NCBI GenBank assembly: GCA_958295495.1
Contig: OY282352.1
Coordinates: forward strand, 5,774,049-5,838,048
DNA from: an uncultured Latescibacterota bacterium
Lineage (GTDB): Bacteria > Latescibacterota > UBA2968 > UBA8231
Length of the DNA: 64,000 bases
Reading direction: 5' to 3'
Both the position numbers and the translations under genes were made by a program. The notes under the pieces are model-generated. The model saw only the letters and a list, made by a program, of their open reading frames with translations, was not told the DNA's origin and ran no database searches. Below, piece after piece: positions 35,232-44,549 of the stretch (within the stretch, counting starts at the first letter, position 1; every line of letters begins with the position of its first letter).

Positions 35232-35395
35232 AGATTATGCCTTACTGATGTTACAGGCCTAGGTAGGGGATGGGATGCACCCACTTTCGCGAGGGCAGGC
35301 ACTAGAGTTGCCCCCCGCCCCTCCATCGTCCTTGCTGGCGACGACGCTAGCGGCGACCGTCAAGAAGAACTTTGAGGCGTTGGAGATATGAGGAG

Positions 35396-35920
35396 ATGGA
35401 CGCCGACCGGAAAATCATTATCATCGCTGGACCCAATGGCGCGGGAAAAACAACCTTTGCACTAGAGCATCTACCTCGCGAAGCCGCATGTCCTACCTTT
35501 GTCAACGCCGACCTGATCGCAGCGGGCCTGTCCCCCTTTCAGCCGGCCGCCGCTCTTTTTCGCGCCGGCCGGCTGATGTTGGAAGAAATTAAAAATCACG
35601 TGCAGCAGCGAAGAAGTTTTGCCTTTGAAACTACCTTGTCCGGCCTCGGCTATGCCAGAATGATCCCGCGCTGGCGCAGCGACGGTTATACGGTCAAGCT
35701 GATATTTCTGGCACTGGCGACGCCGGAAGAAGCGATCAAGCGGGTTGAATTGCGCGTAAGGCAAGGCGGTCACCATGTTCCTCCGGAGGTCATTCGCCGC
35801 CGCTTTGCGAGTGGGTTAAAGAATTTTCAGAATATGTATCGCCACATCGTCGATTATTGGCAGTGGTTTGATAATAGCGGCCATACTCTCATATTGGTTG
35901 ATGAAGGAGAGAATCCATGA
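35396..35920 (+). CDS. Zeta-toxin-like P-loop protein
   Basis: 174 residues. Walker A IIIAGPNGAGKTTFALEHL, then VNADLIAAGLSPF and FETTLSGLGYARMI, the pattern of zeta toxin/AAA_33 proteins. RVELRVRQGGHHVPPEVIRR matches their lid. Zeta toxins phosphorylate UDP-sugar precursors of the cell wall; many chromosomal relatives have unknown targets. ATG 35396 directly abuts AGGAG, so the true start may be the TTG at 35372 (8 codons earlier). The stop overlaps the following small gene by ATGA. Confidence 0.85.
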   Translation: MDADRKIIIIAGPNGAGKTTFALEHLPREAACPTFVNADLIAAGLSPFQPAAALFRAGRLMLEEIKNHVQQRRSFAFETTLSGLGYARMIPRWRSDGYTVKLIFLALATPEEAIKRVELRVRQGGHHVPPEVIRRRFASGLKNFQNMYRHIVDYWQWFDNSGHTLILVDEGENP

Positions 35921-36111
35921 AAAAGCCGAAGCGACCAATCCCCGTCTCTAAACTTGACGATCCCGATATGCAGGCTGTCCCCGGTGCGTTATACCGGGCA
36001 GCCAGACGCGCGCACAAGATCGCCCATCAGCACAAGACCGGGGTAGTGGTTATGGAAAAAGGCAAGGTCATTGAGATTGAGCCGGATCCCGAGATGTACG
36101 AGGGATTGTGA
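35917..36111 (+). CDS. Small partner protein of the zeta-toxin-like gene
   Basis: 64 residues, basic at the N-terminus (MKKPKRPIPVSKLDD) and acidic at the C-terminus (VIEIEPDPEMYEGL). It overlaps the zeta-like gene by 4 nt, so it is translationally coupled and is a good candidate antitoxin, although it does not resemble the epsilon antitoxin. No DNA-binding motif is obvious. Confidence 0.7.
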   Translation: MKKPKRPIPVSKLDDPDMQAVPGALYRAARRAHKIAHQHKTGVVVMEKGKVIEIEPDPEMYEGL

Positions 36112-36136
36112 GGGGAAGTTAGCGACGGTGAGAGTT

Positions 36137-36339
36137 CCTGGGCCCTGTTCATGGGTACCGAGAAAGTGAGGATTCTCGATCGGCGGGACTTCCACAGCGA
36201 CATTCCGACGATGATTAAGGGCTAGGCATTGCGAGATCGCTTGACGCAGACCCAATGAGCCCCGCGCCCTACATCGAAGACACCCTCGTCCAGCAGACCA
36301 CCGCCAATTGCCTAGAGCAACTCGACTGAGAATCCATCT
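36137..36339 (+). pseudogene. Mosaic of gene fragments (AlbA_2 gene, hsdR 5' end)
   Basis: 36137-36216 equals 43687-43766 (inside the AlbA_2 gene) except one base. It is fused to 36217-36242, equal to 44541-44566 (the end of that gene). 36250-36337 is a degraded copy of the hsdR start (38085-38176): its translation MSPAPYIEDTLVQQTTANCL mirrors MNPAPYTEDILVQQTTADYL and then hits a stop. 36281-36352 recurs at 44567-44638. The region has no intact gene and records several recombination events; it also carries the ribosome site and start of the HipA-like gene. Confidence 0.85.
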
Positions 36340-37236
36340 ATGGCAGACCCGTATCGCATCGTTGAAGTGAAACCGGAATGGGTCGTTGATCGGGAAGATA
36401 TGGGAACCAAGACGAAGTTCTGGTATCGTGGGCCTGATAGCGAAGTAGAATGGCTCTTCAAGTATTCTCGGCCAAACACCGGGGAACACTGGGCGGAGAA
36501 AATTGCCGCAGAAGTTGCGTCTGTGCTCGGAGTTAGACACGCGAAGGTGGAATTGGCACAGTTTGAAGGTGAGCGTGGTTCGGCGACAGAATCGTTTGCG
36601 CGCGGCGGCAGGGCGTTATATCACGGCAACGAAGTATTGGAGTGGACCGTTGGCGATTACGATTCCAAGAAAAAATTTCACCAATCACAGCATACACTGG
36701 CGAATATATTTGAAGGAATGGACCGTGTTTTTGTCAGACCTGAAGCTGCGAGTCGAGCGAAACGTACTCTTGCGGAGTACGCGGTGTTAGATGCACTGAT
36801 TGGCAATACGGATCGTCATCACGAGAATTGGGGCTTGCTTTGGAGGCGCGAGGGGGACGGCTTGAGGGGTATTGTTTTTGTGGCACCGTCTTTCGATCAC
36901 GCTACCTCGCTAGGACGGGAACTACTTGATGACCGCCGCGATAGATTCTTGGCGGAAAATCGCGTAGGCAGTTATGCAGAAAAAGGACGCGGCGCGATTT
37001 ATTGGTCTGAAAACGAGCGGCGCGGCCCTAGCCCACTGGAACTGGTGCGGCGGGCAGTCCGTACCTATCCAGACCTTTTCCGTCCAGCAGTCCTGAAAAT
37101 CGTAGAGATAGACGCGAGCGTTTTTTCTCAAATAGTCGAGAGAATTCCTCCTGATTGGATGACTTTTTCGGCGCGAGAATTTGCGCTGAAACTACTATAC
37201 TATAATTATGAACAGTTGAAGGAGATGGTCTGGTGA
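36340..37236 (+). CDS. HipA-like kinase domain protein
   Basis: 298 residues, a stand-alone HipA_C-type kinase fold without the HipA N-terminal subdomain. The catalytic segment NTDRHHENWGLL and metal-binding SFDHATSLG are intact; AEYAVLDALIG precedes them as in HipA. HipA phosphorylates Glu-tRNA synthetase; targets of short relatives vary. The start lies inside a relic of hsdR. The stop overlaps the HIRAN gene start (GTG at 37233), so the pair is co-translated. A second locus (44619-44653) retains only the first four and last six codons of this gene. Confidence 0.82.
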   Translation: MADPYRIVEVKPEWVVDREDMGTKTKFWYRGPDSEVEWLFKYSRPNTGEHWAEKIAAEVASVLGVRHAKVELAQFEGERGSATESFARGGRALYHGNEVLEWTVGDYDSKKKFHQSQHTLANIFEGMDRVFVRPEAASRAKRTLAEYAVLDALIGNTDRHHENWGLLWRREGDGLRGIVFVAPSFDHATSLGRELLDDRRDRFLAENRVGSYAEKGRGAIYWSENERRGPSPLELVRRAVRTYPDLFRPAVLKIVEIDASVFSQIVERIPPDWMTFSAREFALKLLYYNYEQLKEMVW

Positions 37237-38066
37237 GCACGAAAACTTTGTTCTTAGCATGGCAAGACCAAGACAAAAGAAAGAAGAGCCACCCATGGTT
37301 CCCGGTGGGCAGATTGGACGTCGAGTCATCGTTTTATCGCTTCCGCTACATCGGCGGTGCGAAGAGAGCAGAGAGAGAAATTGGATTCCCTCCATTGATC
37401 GGCTTCCCCGAGTTGGATAGAGAGTATCGTTCCTCAGAGTTGTTTGCGTTGTTCAGGAATCGCGTCATGGCGAAGGGAAGGCCGGACCGCTTGGACTACC
37501 TGAGCAATCTCGACCTCCCGGAAGACGCGAGTCCTGTTGAAATTCTATCGGTCAATGGCGGCTCTCGCGTCACGGACGCCTACGAGGTATTCCCGAAACT
37601 CGAAAAGGACGCCGACGGCTATTTTACCTGTCGATTCTTCCTGCACAGTTGGCAACGTGCAAGTAAAGCGGCTCAAGAGCGGATTGATGAACTGAAGCCA
37701 GAAGAAGAACTGTACGTAACCCTCGAATTGACCAATCCGGCGACCAAGCTGGCCGTGCAAATCCAGACGACGGACTACTACATGCTCGGCTGGACACCGC
37801 GCTATCTCGTGAGCGATTTGGCCATGGCGATGACCGAAGGCCCCAATGACTACACCGCGAAAGTAGTGCGCGTTAATCCTATGCCGGCACCGTCAAGGCA
37901 GCGCGTTTTGATTGAAATGAGTGGCCGCTGGAAGAAGCACGAGCCGATGAGCGGCAAAGATTTCCAGCCTTTGGTCTCTGCCCGCATCGCGGTTGATCCA
38001 AATGTCGACGATCAAGACGTTATCGAGTCGCTTTGTAAGCCGCAGCCCGTCTCAGATAGCGATTGA
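37233..38066 (+). CDS. HIRAN-domain protein, partner of the HipA-like kinase
   Basis: 277 residues from GTG 37233. The first half has a conserved FYRFRYIGGAKRAER and DREYRSSELFALFRNRVM, the segment that in HipA-type systems forms the N-terminal subdomain. The second half (LELTNPATKLAVQIQTTDYY to YLVSDL) resembles a HIRAN fold, a DNA-end-binding domain in restriction and helicase proteins. It may complete the split HipA-like kinase or act as its DNA-sensing regulator. hsdR starts 22 nt after its stop, hinting at one operon. A frameshifted 5' copy lies at 44655-44830. Confidence 0.7.
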   Translation: MSTKTLFLAWQDQDKRKKSHPWFPVGRLDVESSFYRFRYIGGAKRAEREIGFPPLIGFPELDREYRSSELFALFRNRVMAKGRPDRLDYLSNLDLPEDASPVEILSVNGGSRVTDAYEVFPKLEKDADGYFTCRFFLHSWQRASKAAQERIDELKPEEELYVTLELTNPATKLAVQIQTTDYYMLGWTPRYLVSDLAMAMTEGPNDYTAKVVRVNPMPAPSRQRVLIEMSGRWKKHEPMSGKDFQPLVSARIAVDPNVDDQDVIESLCKPQPVSDSD

Positions 38067-38088
38067 CCCTCGCTGTGGATTAGACCCA

Positions 38089-41000
38089 ATGAACCCCGCG
38101 CCCTACACCGAGGACATCCTCGTCCAGCAGACCACCGCCGATTACTTAGAGCAACAACTCGGCTGGGAATCCATCTACGCCTACAACAGTGAAGACTTCA
38201 GCTCAGACAGCCTGCTGGGCCGCACTTCCGACCGCGAGGTAGTGTTGACGCGCCATCTGCACACAGCGCTGCGCTCGCTAAATCCAGGCCTGCCGGACGC
38301 CGCTTATGACGCCGCCGTGCAGCAGATTACCGCCACCGCCGTTTTGCAAACCCTCGTCGCCGCCAATCGCGACCAGTACGATCTTATGCGCGACGGCGTC
38401 CCGGTTACCTTCCACAACAACAAGGGCGAGCGAGTACGGCAGCGGCTGAAGGTCTTCGACTTCGAGACACCGACGAACAACGACTTTCTCTGCGTACGCG
38501 AATTGTGGGTGCGCGGCGACCTCTACCGCCGGCGAGCCGACATCGTGGGCTTCGTCAACGGTCTGCCCTTGCTGTTTATCGAGTGCAAGAACATCCACCG
38601 CAACCTCAAGGCCGCTTTCAAGCAAAACTTCTCGGATTACAAAACCACCATCCCCCATCTCTTCCACCACAACGCGATAGCGATGTTCGGCAATGGCGAG
38701 CAGGCCAAGATCGGCTCCATCACCAGCCAGTGGGAGCATTTTCACGAGTGGAAGCGGCTGGCGGAAGAGGAGCCGGGCGTCGTGGATATGGAGACGCTGC
38801 TCAAGGGCGTCTGCAACAAGCGCAACTTCATGGATCTCGTAGAAAACTTCATCCTCTTCGACGAGTCGTCCGGCGCGACGAGAAAAATCCTCGCTCGCAA
38901 CCACCAGTTTTGGGGCGTGAACCGCGCCGTTGAAGCCGTGTGCGAGCGCAAAACGCGAGATGGCAAGCTCGGCGTTTTCTGGCACACGCAGGGCGCGGGC
39001 AAGAGCTACTCCATGGTGATGTTCACCCGCAAGGTGCATCGCAAGCTAGGCGGCAATTTTACCTTTCTAGTGCTTACTGACCGCGACGACCTCGACAGCC
39101 AAATCTACAAGACCTTCGCGGGCTGCGGCGTAGTGAATCACGACCACGACCCCTGCCGAGCATCCGACGGACGACACCTGAGCCGGCTTTTGGCCGATCA
39201 CAAGACATACGTCTTTTCGCTGATCCAGAAGTTCAACGCGAATCCCAGCGCGGCGTACACCGACCGCGACGACATCATCGTCGTCTCCGATGAAGCGCAC
39301 CGGACGCAGTACGGCACACTAGCGAGCAACATGCGCAACGCCCTGCCCAACGCCAGCTATATCGGCTTCACCGGCACGCCGCTGTTCAAGGACGACGAAC
39401 TCACGCGGCGGGTCTTTGGCGAGTACGTCTCCACCTACGACTTCCAGCGTGCAGTAGAAGACGAGGCCACTGTGCCGCTCTACTACGACGCTCGCGGCGA
39501 CAAACTGAACGTGGCTGTTGGTGACCTAAACGAGCGCATTGCCGCGAAGTTAGAGGAGCTTGAAATTGACGATATTGACGTGCAGCAGCGCTTGGAGCGG
39601 GCACTTGCCCGAGACTACCACGTCATCATTGCTGACCAGCGGCTCGATCAGATTGCGCGGGATTTCGTGCGGCATTATTCGACCGCTTGGGAGACCGGTA
39701 AGGCCATGCTGGTCTGCATCGACAAGATCACCTGTGTGCGGATGCACCGGCTGATTGAGTTCTATTGGAACGAGTACGCCAATGAACTAGAAGCCGAGCT
39801 TACTCAGACGAAAGACGAACAGACCGAAAAGCAGATCGCGTGGATGCGAGAGACGCGCATGGCCGTTGTGGTGAGCGAGGAACAAGGAGAGGTGGAGGAG
39901 TTCGACCAGTGGGGCTTGGATATTATACCGCACCGTCGGCTCATCAAGGAGGGCATGGAACTGCCCACGTCCATGCGCGACAAGCCATCGTTCCGCAACA
40001 AGCAGCGGATGGACCTAGACGATGCCTTCAAGGAGCCAGAGCACCCGTTCCGCATCGCCATTGTCTGCGCCATGTGGCTGACCGGCTTTGACGTGCCCTG
40101 CCTCTCCACGCTCTACCTCGACAAGTCGCTCAAGGCGCACACGCTGATGCAGGCCATTGCCCGCGCTAACCGAGTGAACGAAGGCAAAAACAACGGGTTG
40201 ATCGTGGATTACTGTGGCATCCTCAAGCATCTGCGTCAAGCACTGGCGACCTTTGCCGGCGCGGAACCGGGCGGTGAAGGCCACGCAATCGACCCCGCCA
40301 AGCCGGAAGAGGACCTGCTTGCCGACTTGGCCGAGGCGATTGCGCTGGTGCGCGATTTTCTTGCCAAGGGCGGTGCGCCGCTCGACGACGTCATGGGAAA
40401 ACTGGCTTTGGGCGCAACGCCGCCATCGTCTCGGCCAAGGAGGTCGTCAACGAGAACGACGAGACCCGCCAATGCTTTGAGGGGATGTGCCGCGAGGTGT
40501 TCAGGAAGTTCAAGGCGTGCATCAACGCATCCGGTGTCAACGACCACCGCACGGACCGAGACGCCATTGACATCATTTATAAGAGCCTGCAACGGGACCG
40601 GAAGCAGGCCGACATCAGCGACATCCTCCGCACGTTAAGCGAGGTGGCCAGTGAAGCGGTCACGGTGCAGCCGGACAAGGCGGTTGATCGGCCCCTCTAC
40701 GAAATCAGCCGCATTGATTTCAAGCGGCTCAAGCAGGAGTTCAAGCGCAGTGACCGCCAGCGCACTGACGTGCAGCGGCTCAAGGACACTGTAGAAAAGC
40801 AACTCCAGCGCATGCTGGAGCGGAACCCACTGCGTACGGATTTCCAGCGGCACTACGAAGAGATCCTCGCGGCCTACAACCGCGAGAAAGATCGCCCGGC
40901 CATTGAACAGACCTTTGAAGAGTTGCTCAATTTGGTTCAGGAGTTGGATCAGGAGGAAAGCCGGGCGGCCCGCGAGGGCTTGGACGAAGAGTCGCTGGCG

Positions 41001-41306
41001 ATCTTCGACCTGTTGCAGAAACCGAACCTGAGCGCACCGAAGCGCGAACGGATCAAGCAAGTCGCCGTCAAACTGCTGAAAACGCTGAAGGCCGAGAAAC
41101 TGCGCGTGAGCCAGTGGCGCGACAAGGAGGCGACCCGGGATGCCGTCCATGTTGCGATCTACGATTTCCTATGGAGCGACGCGACCGGCTTACCCACAGG
41201 TGATTACTCGGAAGCCGAAGTCAAAACCAAGACGGACGACCTATTCCGGCATGTGTTCCGCGCTTACCCAACAGTGCCGTCGCCGTATTACGAAAACGCG
41301 GCGTGA
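38089..41306 (+). CDS. hsdR: Type I restriction enzyme R subunit, interrupted by a -1 frameshift
   Basis: About 1071 residues if the -1 shift at 40395-40401 is made; otherwise translation ends at 40638 with a nonsense tail. ATG 38089 (MNPAPYTEDILVQQT). Nuclease site D151 (RRADIVGF) and E165-C-K167; helicase motor with Walker A HTQGAGKS (299-306), DEAH (401-404) and FTGTPLF. After the shift the C-terminal helical domain continues KTGFGRNAAIVSAKEVVNEN to YYENAA at 41306. HsdR cuts and translocates DNA within HsdR2M2S. No hsdM or hsdS lies nearby, so it is an orphan here. Whether the shift is mutation, error or programmed cannot be decided from sequence. Confidence 0.88.
40395..40401 (+). other. 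Slippery heptamer G GGA AAA at the hsdR frameshift
   Basis: In the upstream frame the codons are ATG GGA AAA CTG. The heptamer fits X-XXY-YYZ, and a -1 slip gives GGG AAA ACT GGC, exactly the frame that encodes the rest of HsdR. Eight nt downstream, GGCG-CAA-CGCC can form a short hairpin. The predicted product DDVMGKTGFGRN keeps alignment length with usual HsdR sequences as recalled. Confidence 0.6.
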
Positions 41307-41480
41307 AGTAGCGATCTCATGGATTCTGTGTACGGTCGCGGAGGAAGCGCTGGGAATCGAGCGGTAGGGACCATTTCTGGGGTTGTCCGATCTACGGGAT
41401 TATTCGCTTGAAGTGATGCCGCCAACGGCGTTTAATAGATGCTATGCAAACGCGATGTTCCCTCCGCCCAAACGGATTTT

Positions 41481-43049
41481 ATGACGACGCGATTTTTCAA
41501 CACGGCTGGGCCGGTCCGCCCGCAAAAGAACTACTGCATTCCACCGCTTGATCGCCTCGATCTAGACGATGTCCTCGCCCTCATCCGGGATGAGAAGTAC
41601 TTCGTCTTGTACGCGCCGCGACAGACAGGCAAGACATCGGCCCTCCTCGCGTTGCGCGATCTGCTGAACAGCAATGGTGCCTACCGCTGCGTGTACGCCA
41701 ACGTCGAGGCCCGGGAAGACATGGAGCGGGCACTACGCGCCATTTTTTCGGAACTGGAGATACAGGCGAGTATAACCCTCGGCGATGAGTCGCTGGCTGG
41801 CTTGTGGCGCGGGGCACTGGACAGCGCCGGTCCGGCTGGTGCGTTGCAACAGGTGCTGAGACACTGGTCGGCAGCCGACCCGAAGCCCCTCGTGCTGATG
41901 ATTGACGAGATTGACGCGCTCGTGGGCGACACGCTTTTGTCCGTCCTGCGGCAATTGCGCGCAGGTTATCCGCAGCGTCCGACGCACTTCCCGCAAAGCG
42001 TGGTGCTGTGCGGCGTGCGCGATGTGCGCGACTACCGCATTCATTCGAGTGCGGAAAACGCGGTGATCGCCGGCGGTAGCGCGTTCAACATCAAGGCCGA
42101 GTCGCTGCGCTTGGGGGATTTCTCCGCAGAAGAGATGCGGGTGCTGCTCACCCAGCACACCGAGGCGACTGGGCAGGCGTTCACCTCGGCCGCGTTGGAT
42201 ACGGTGTGGGCGCGGACTCAAGGCCAGCCGTGGCTCGTCAATGCGCTGGCCTATGAAGCCTGTTTTCGGAATAAGGCCGGCCGCGACCGCGCTCGCCCGA
42301 TTGCTGCGGACGACATCCTCGAAGCGCAGGAACAACTCATCGCCCACCGCGAGATGCACCTCGACCAACTCGCCGACAAGCTGCAAGAAGACCGCGTGCG
42401 GCGCGTGGTTGAGCCGCTGTTGAGCGGTGGCGACGAGCGCGAGTTCACAATCCGCGACCTCGAATACGTGCGCGACCTAGGGCTAATCGCCCAAGGCGAT
42501 CCGCTGCGCATCGCCAACCCCATCTACGCCGAGGTCGTGCCACGCGAACTGACCGCTGCGGCGCAGACCGGCTTGGTGCAGGACGCCGCTTGGTACATCG
42601 ACCCAGCGGGCGGCTTAGATGTCGATGAGCTGCTCGCCGCCTTCCAAGCGTTCTTCCGCGAACACTCAGAGCACTGGGTAGCGCGTCTCGACTACCAAGA
42701 GGCGGGTCCGCAACTGCTCTTGCAGGCGTTTCTACAAAGGATCGTCAATGGCGGCGGGCGCATTGAGCGGGAATACGGCTTGGGCCGGGGCCGTACCGAT
42801 CTGCTCATTATATGGCCGCAGGGTGGGAGGAAGCGCAAGTTCGTGGTTGAGTGCAAAATCCTGCGCCAGAGCTTAGAGCGAACCGTGCGCGACGGGCTGG
42901 CACAGACGGCCGGCTATATGGACCGCTGCGCGGCCGAGTCCGGGCACTTAGTCGTCTTTGACCGCACCGAAGGCCGGCGCTGGGAAGACAAGGTGTTCCG
43001 CCGAGAAGAGCCTGTGGCGGGCGGAACAATCACCGTGTGGGGGATGTAG
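41481..43049 (+). CDS. AAA-like ATPase fused to a C-terminal PD-(D/E)XK nuclease-like domain
   Basis: 522 residues from ATG 41481 (MTTRFFNTAGPVRPQKNYC). Walker A YAPRQTGKTSALLAL, Walker B LVLMIDEIDALVG, and an arginine-rich sensor VVLCGVRDVRDYRI. The C-terminal 100 residues contain GLGRGRTDLLIIWPQGG and KFVVECKILR, the D...E-x-K nuclease core. Such AAA-plus-nuclease proteins are frequent in defence islands and mobile elements; activity is not established here. It lies 174 nt after hsdR and 21 nt before the AlbA_2 gene. No clear ribosome site; a longer start at 41439 is possible. Confidence 0.75.
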   Translation: MTTRFFNTAGPVRPQKNYCIPPLDRLDLDDVLALIRDEKYFVLYAPRQTGKTSALLALRDLLNSNGAYRCVYANVEAREDMERALRAIFSELEIQASITLGDESLAGLWRGALDSAGPAGALQQVLRHWSAADPKPLVLMIDEIDALVGDTLLSVLRQLRAGYPQRPTHFPQSVVLCGVRDVRDYRIHSSAENAVIAGGSAFNIKAESLRLGDFSAEEMRVLLTQHTEATGQAFTSAALDTVWARTQGQPWLVNALAYEACFRNKAGRDRARPIAADDILEAQEQLIAHREMHLDQLADKLQEDRVRRVVEPLLSGGDEREFTIRDLEYVRDLGLIAQGDPLRIANPIYAEVVPRELTAAAQTGLVQDAAWYIDPAGGLDVDELLAAFQAFFREHSEHWVARLDYQEAGPQLLLQAFLQRIVNGGGRIEREYGLGRGRTDLLIIWPQGGRKRKFVVECKILRQSLERTVRDGLAQTAGYMDRCAAESGHLVVFDRTEGRRWEDKVFRREEPVAGGTITVWGM

Positions 43050-43070
43050 GCGTCCCCTGGAGCGTTGATT

Positions 43071-44549
43071 ATGAACCCCCAATCCCTCTCCGATCTCATC
43101 GCCCTCGGCGAAGGTTCCACTACCGAGTTCAAACGAGCCATGCCCTCAGACCTCGGACGAGAGATTTGCGCCTTTGCCAACGCCACCGGCGGAGTGATCC
43201 TACTCGGCGTCTCGGATGTCGGGGAGATCGTCGGTGTGGCCGACCACAATCGGCTGAAGTCGAGGGTGCAAAGCACCGCACGGTCGGCGGAGCCGCCAAT
43301 CTCGGTGGAAGTCGAGAGCGTCGGTGAAGTCTTGTGCGTGGTCGTGCCGCCGCAGGAGCGCAAGCCCTACTCGTTTGGCGGACGATTCTTCATCCGCGAC
43401 GGGGCGAGCAGTCAGCAGATGTCGAATGCGGAAGTGGAAAACCTGTTCTACGCGGTTGGCCGTCTTCATTTCGACAAGAAGCCCTGTGGGGTTTTCTCCA
43501 TGAAAAACGACCTTGATGACGAGACTTGGACGCACTTTAGTGGACGCGCCAAGATCCCAGAGGCGATGGATCGGGTCGTGGCCCTCCGAAACCTCGGCCT
43601 AGTCGATGCACAAGACCGCATGACCCACGCCGGAGCATGGCTGCTGGCACGGGACATTCGGACGTTCACGACCAGTGCCCACATGTCCTGTGCCCTGTTC
43701 ATGGGTACCGAGAAAGTGAGGATTCTCGATCGGCGGGACTTCCACAGCGACATTCCGACGATGATTGACGAAGTCGTGGCTTGGATTCTCACCAAAATCA
43801 ACGTCGAGTACGTCATCAAACACGTGAGGCGGGAGGAACGGCCGGAATTGCCCGAAGAGGCCCTTCGTGAGGTGGTGGTGAATGCCGTCGCCCACCGCGA
43901 CTACCGCTCGACCGCGAACATCCAGATTTACATCTTCAAGGATCGGATCGAAATCGTCAGTCCAGGCGGATTGCCCGCAGGGATGGAGGAAGCGGATCTG
44001 GGCACTAAGAGCGTCCCGCGCAATCCGCTGCTATTCGGCATGTTGTACCGCATGGACGTAGTGGAGCAGATTGGTTCCGGCATCCGGCGCATTCGCCAAC
44101 TTTGCCGAGGGCACGGGGTGGCGGAGCCGGTGATCGATGTGTCCGAGCACTGGGTGACGACGACCTTTTTCAGGACGACCACAGAAGTAGGAGACCAAAT
44201 CGGGACTAAGGAGGAGCTGAGGCAGTGCCAGCCAGAGTTACAGCCAGAGTTACAGCCAGAGTTACAGCCAGAGTTACAGCCAGAGTTACAGCCAGAGTTA
44301 CAGCCAGAGTTACAGCCAGAGTTACAGCCAGAGTTACAGCCAGAGTCGCTGAAGCAGCGTGTGCTTACTCAGTTGCGAAAAGGACCTATGGCGAAATCGG
44401 ATATAGTCAGGGGTTTGGGGCAAAAAGCTGTGTCCAGCCAGCTCAACAAGGTTATTCGCGCCTTGCTGAGCGATGGAGCTATCGAGTACACGATTCCGGA
44501 AAAGCCGAATAGCCGCCTTCAGCAATATCGGCTAACGGACAAGGGCTAG
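43071..44549 (+). CDS. AlbA_2 (Schlafen-like) ATP-binding protein with (QPEL)9 linker
   Basis: 492 residues from ATG 43071. Domain 1 (1-130) is AlbA_2/Schlafen-like: EGSTTEFKRAMP, ICAFANATGGVILLGV. Domain 2 is a GHKL-like ATP-binding region: EEALREVVVNAVAHRDY, IEIVSPGGLPAGM, MDVVEQIGSGIRRI. Then a (QPEL)9 repeat linker and a C-terminal winged-helix (LTQLRKGPMAKSDIVRGLGQ). Relatives are transcriptional regulators or defence-associated RNA/DNA-binding proteins. It closes the island. Part of this gene (43687-43766) is duplicated at 36137. Confidence 0.82.
   Translation: MNPQSLSDLIALGEGSTTEFKRAMPSDLGREICAFANATGGVILLGVSDVGEIVGVADHNRLKSRVQSTARSAEPPISVEVESVGEVLCVVVPPQERKPYSFGGRFFIRDGASSQQMSNAEVENLFYAVGRLHFDKKPCGVFSMKNDLDDETWTHFSGRAKIPEAMDRVVALRNLGLVDAQDRMTHAGAWLLARDIRTFTTSAHMSCALFMGTEKVRILDRRDFHSDIPTMIDEVVAWILTKINVEYVIKHVRREERPELPEEALREVVVNAVAHRDYRSTANIQIYIFKDRIEIVSPGGLPAGMEEADLGTKSVPRNPLLFGMLYRMDVVEQIGSGIRRIRQLCRGHGVAEPVIDVSEHWVTTTFFRTTTEVGDQIGTKEELRQCQPELQPELQPELQPELQPELQPELQPELQPELQPELQPESLKQRVLTQLRKGPMAKSDIVRGLGQKAVSSQLNKVIRALLSDGAIEYTIPEKPNSRLQQYRLTDKG
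44229..44348 (+). repeat. 12-bp minisatellite, nine perfect copies (QPEL linker)
   Basis: CAGCCAGAGTTA occurs nine times without a mismatch from 44229 to 44336, followed by a tenth, variant unit (CAGCCAGAGTCG). The unit is four codons, so copy-number change alters linker length but not frame. Perfect identity implies recent expansion or ongoing slippage. Confidence 0.97.

Noticed and set aside
44229..44348. CRISPR-like array
   Set aside because: The 12-bp units are directly abutting with no spacers and code for a peptide linker in frame.
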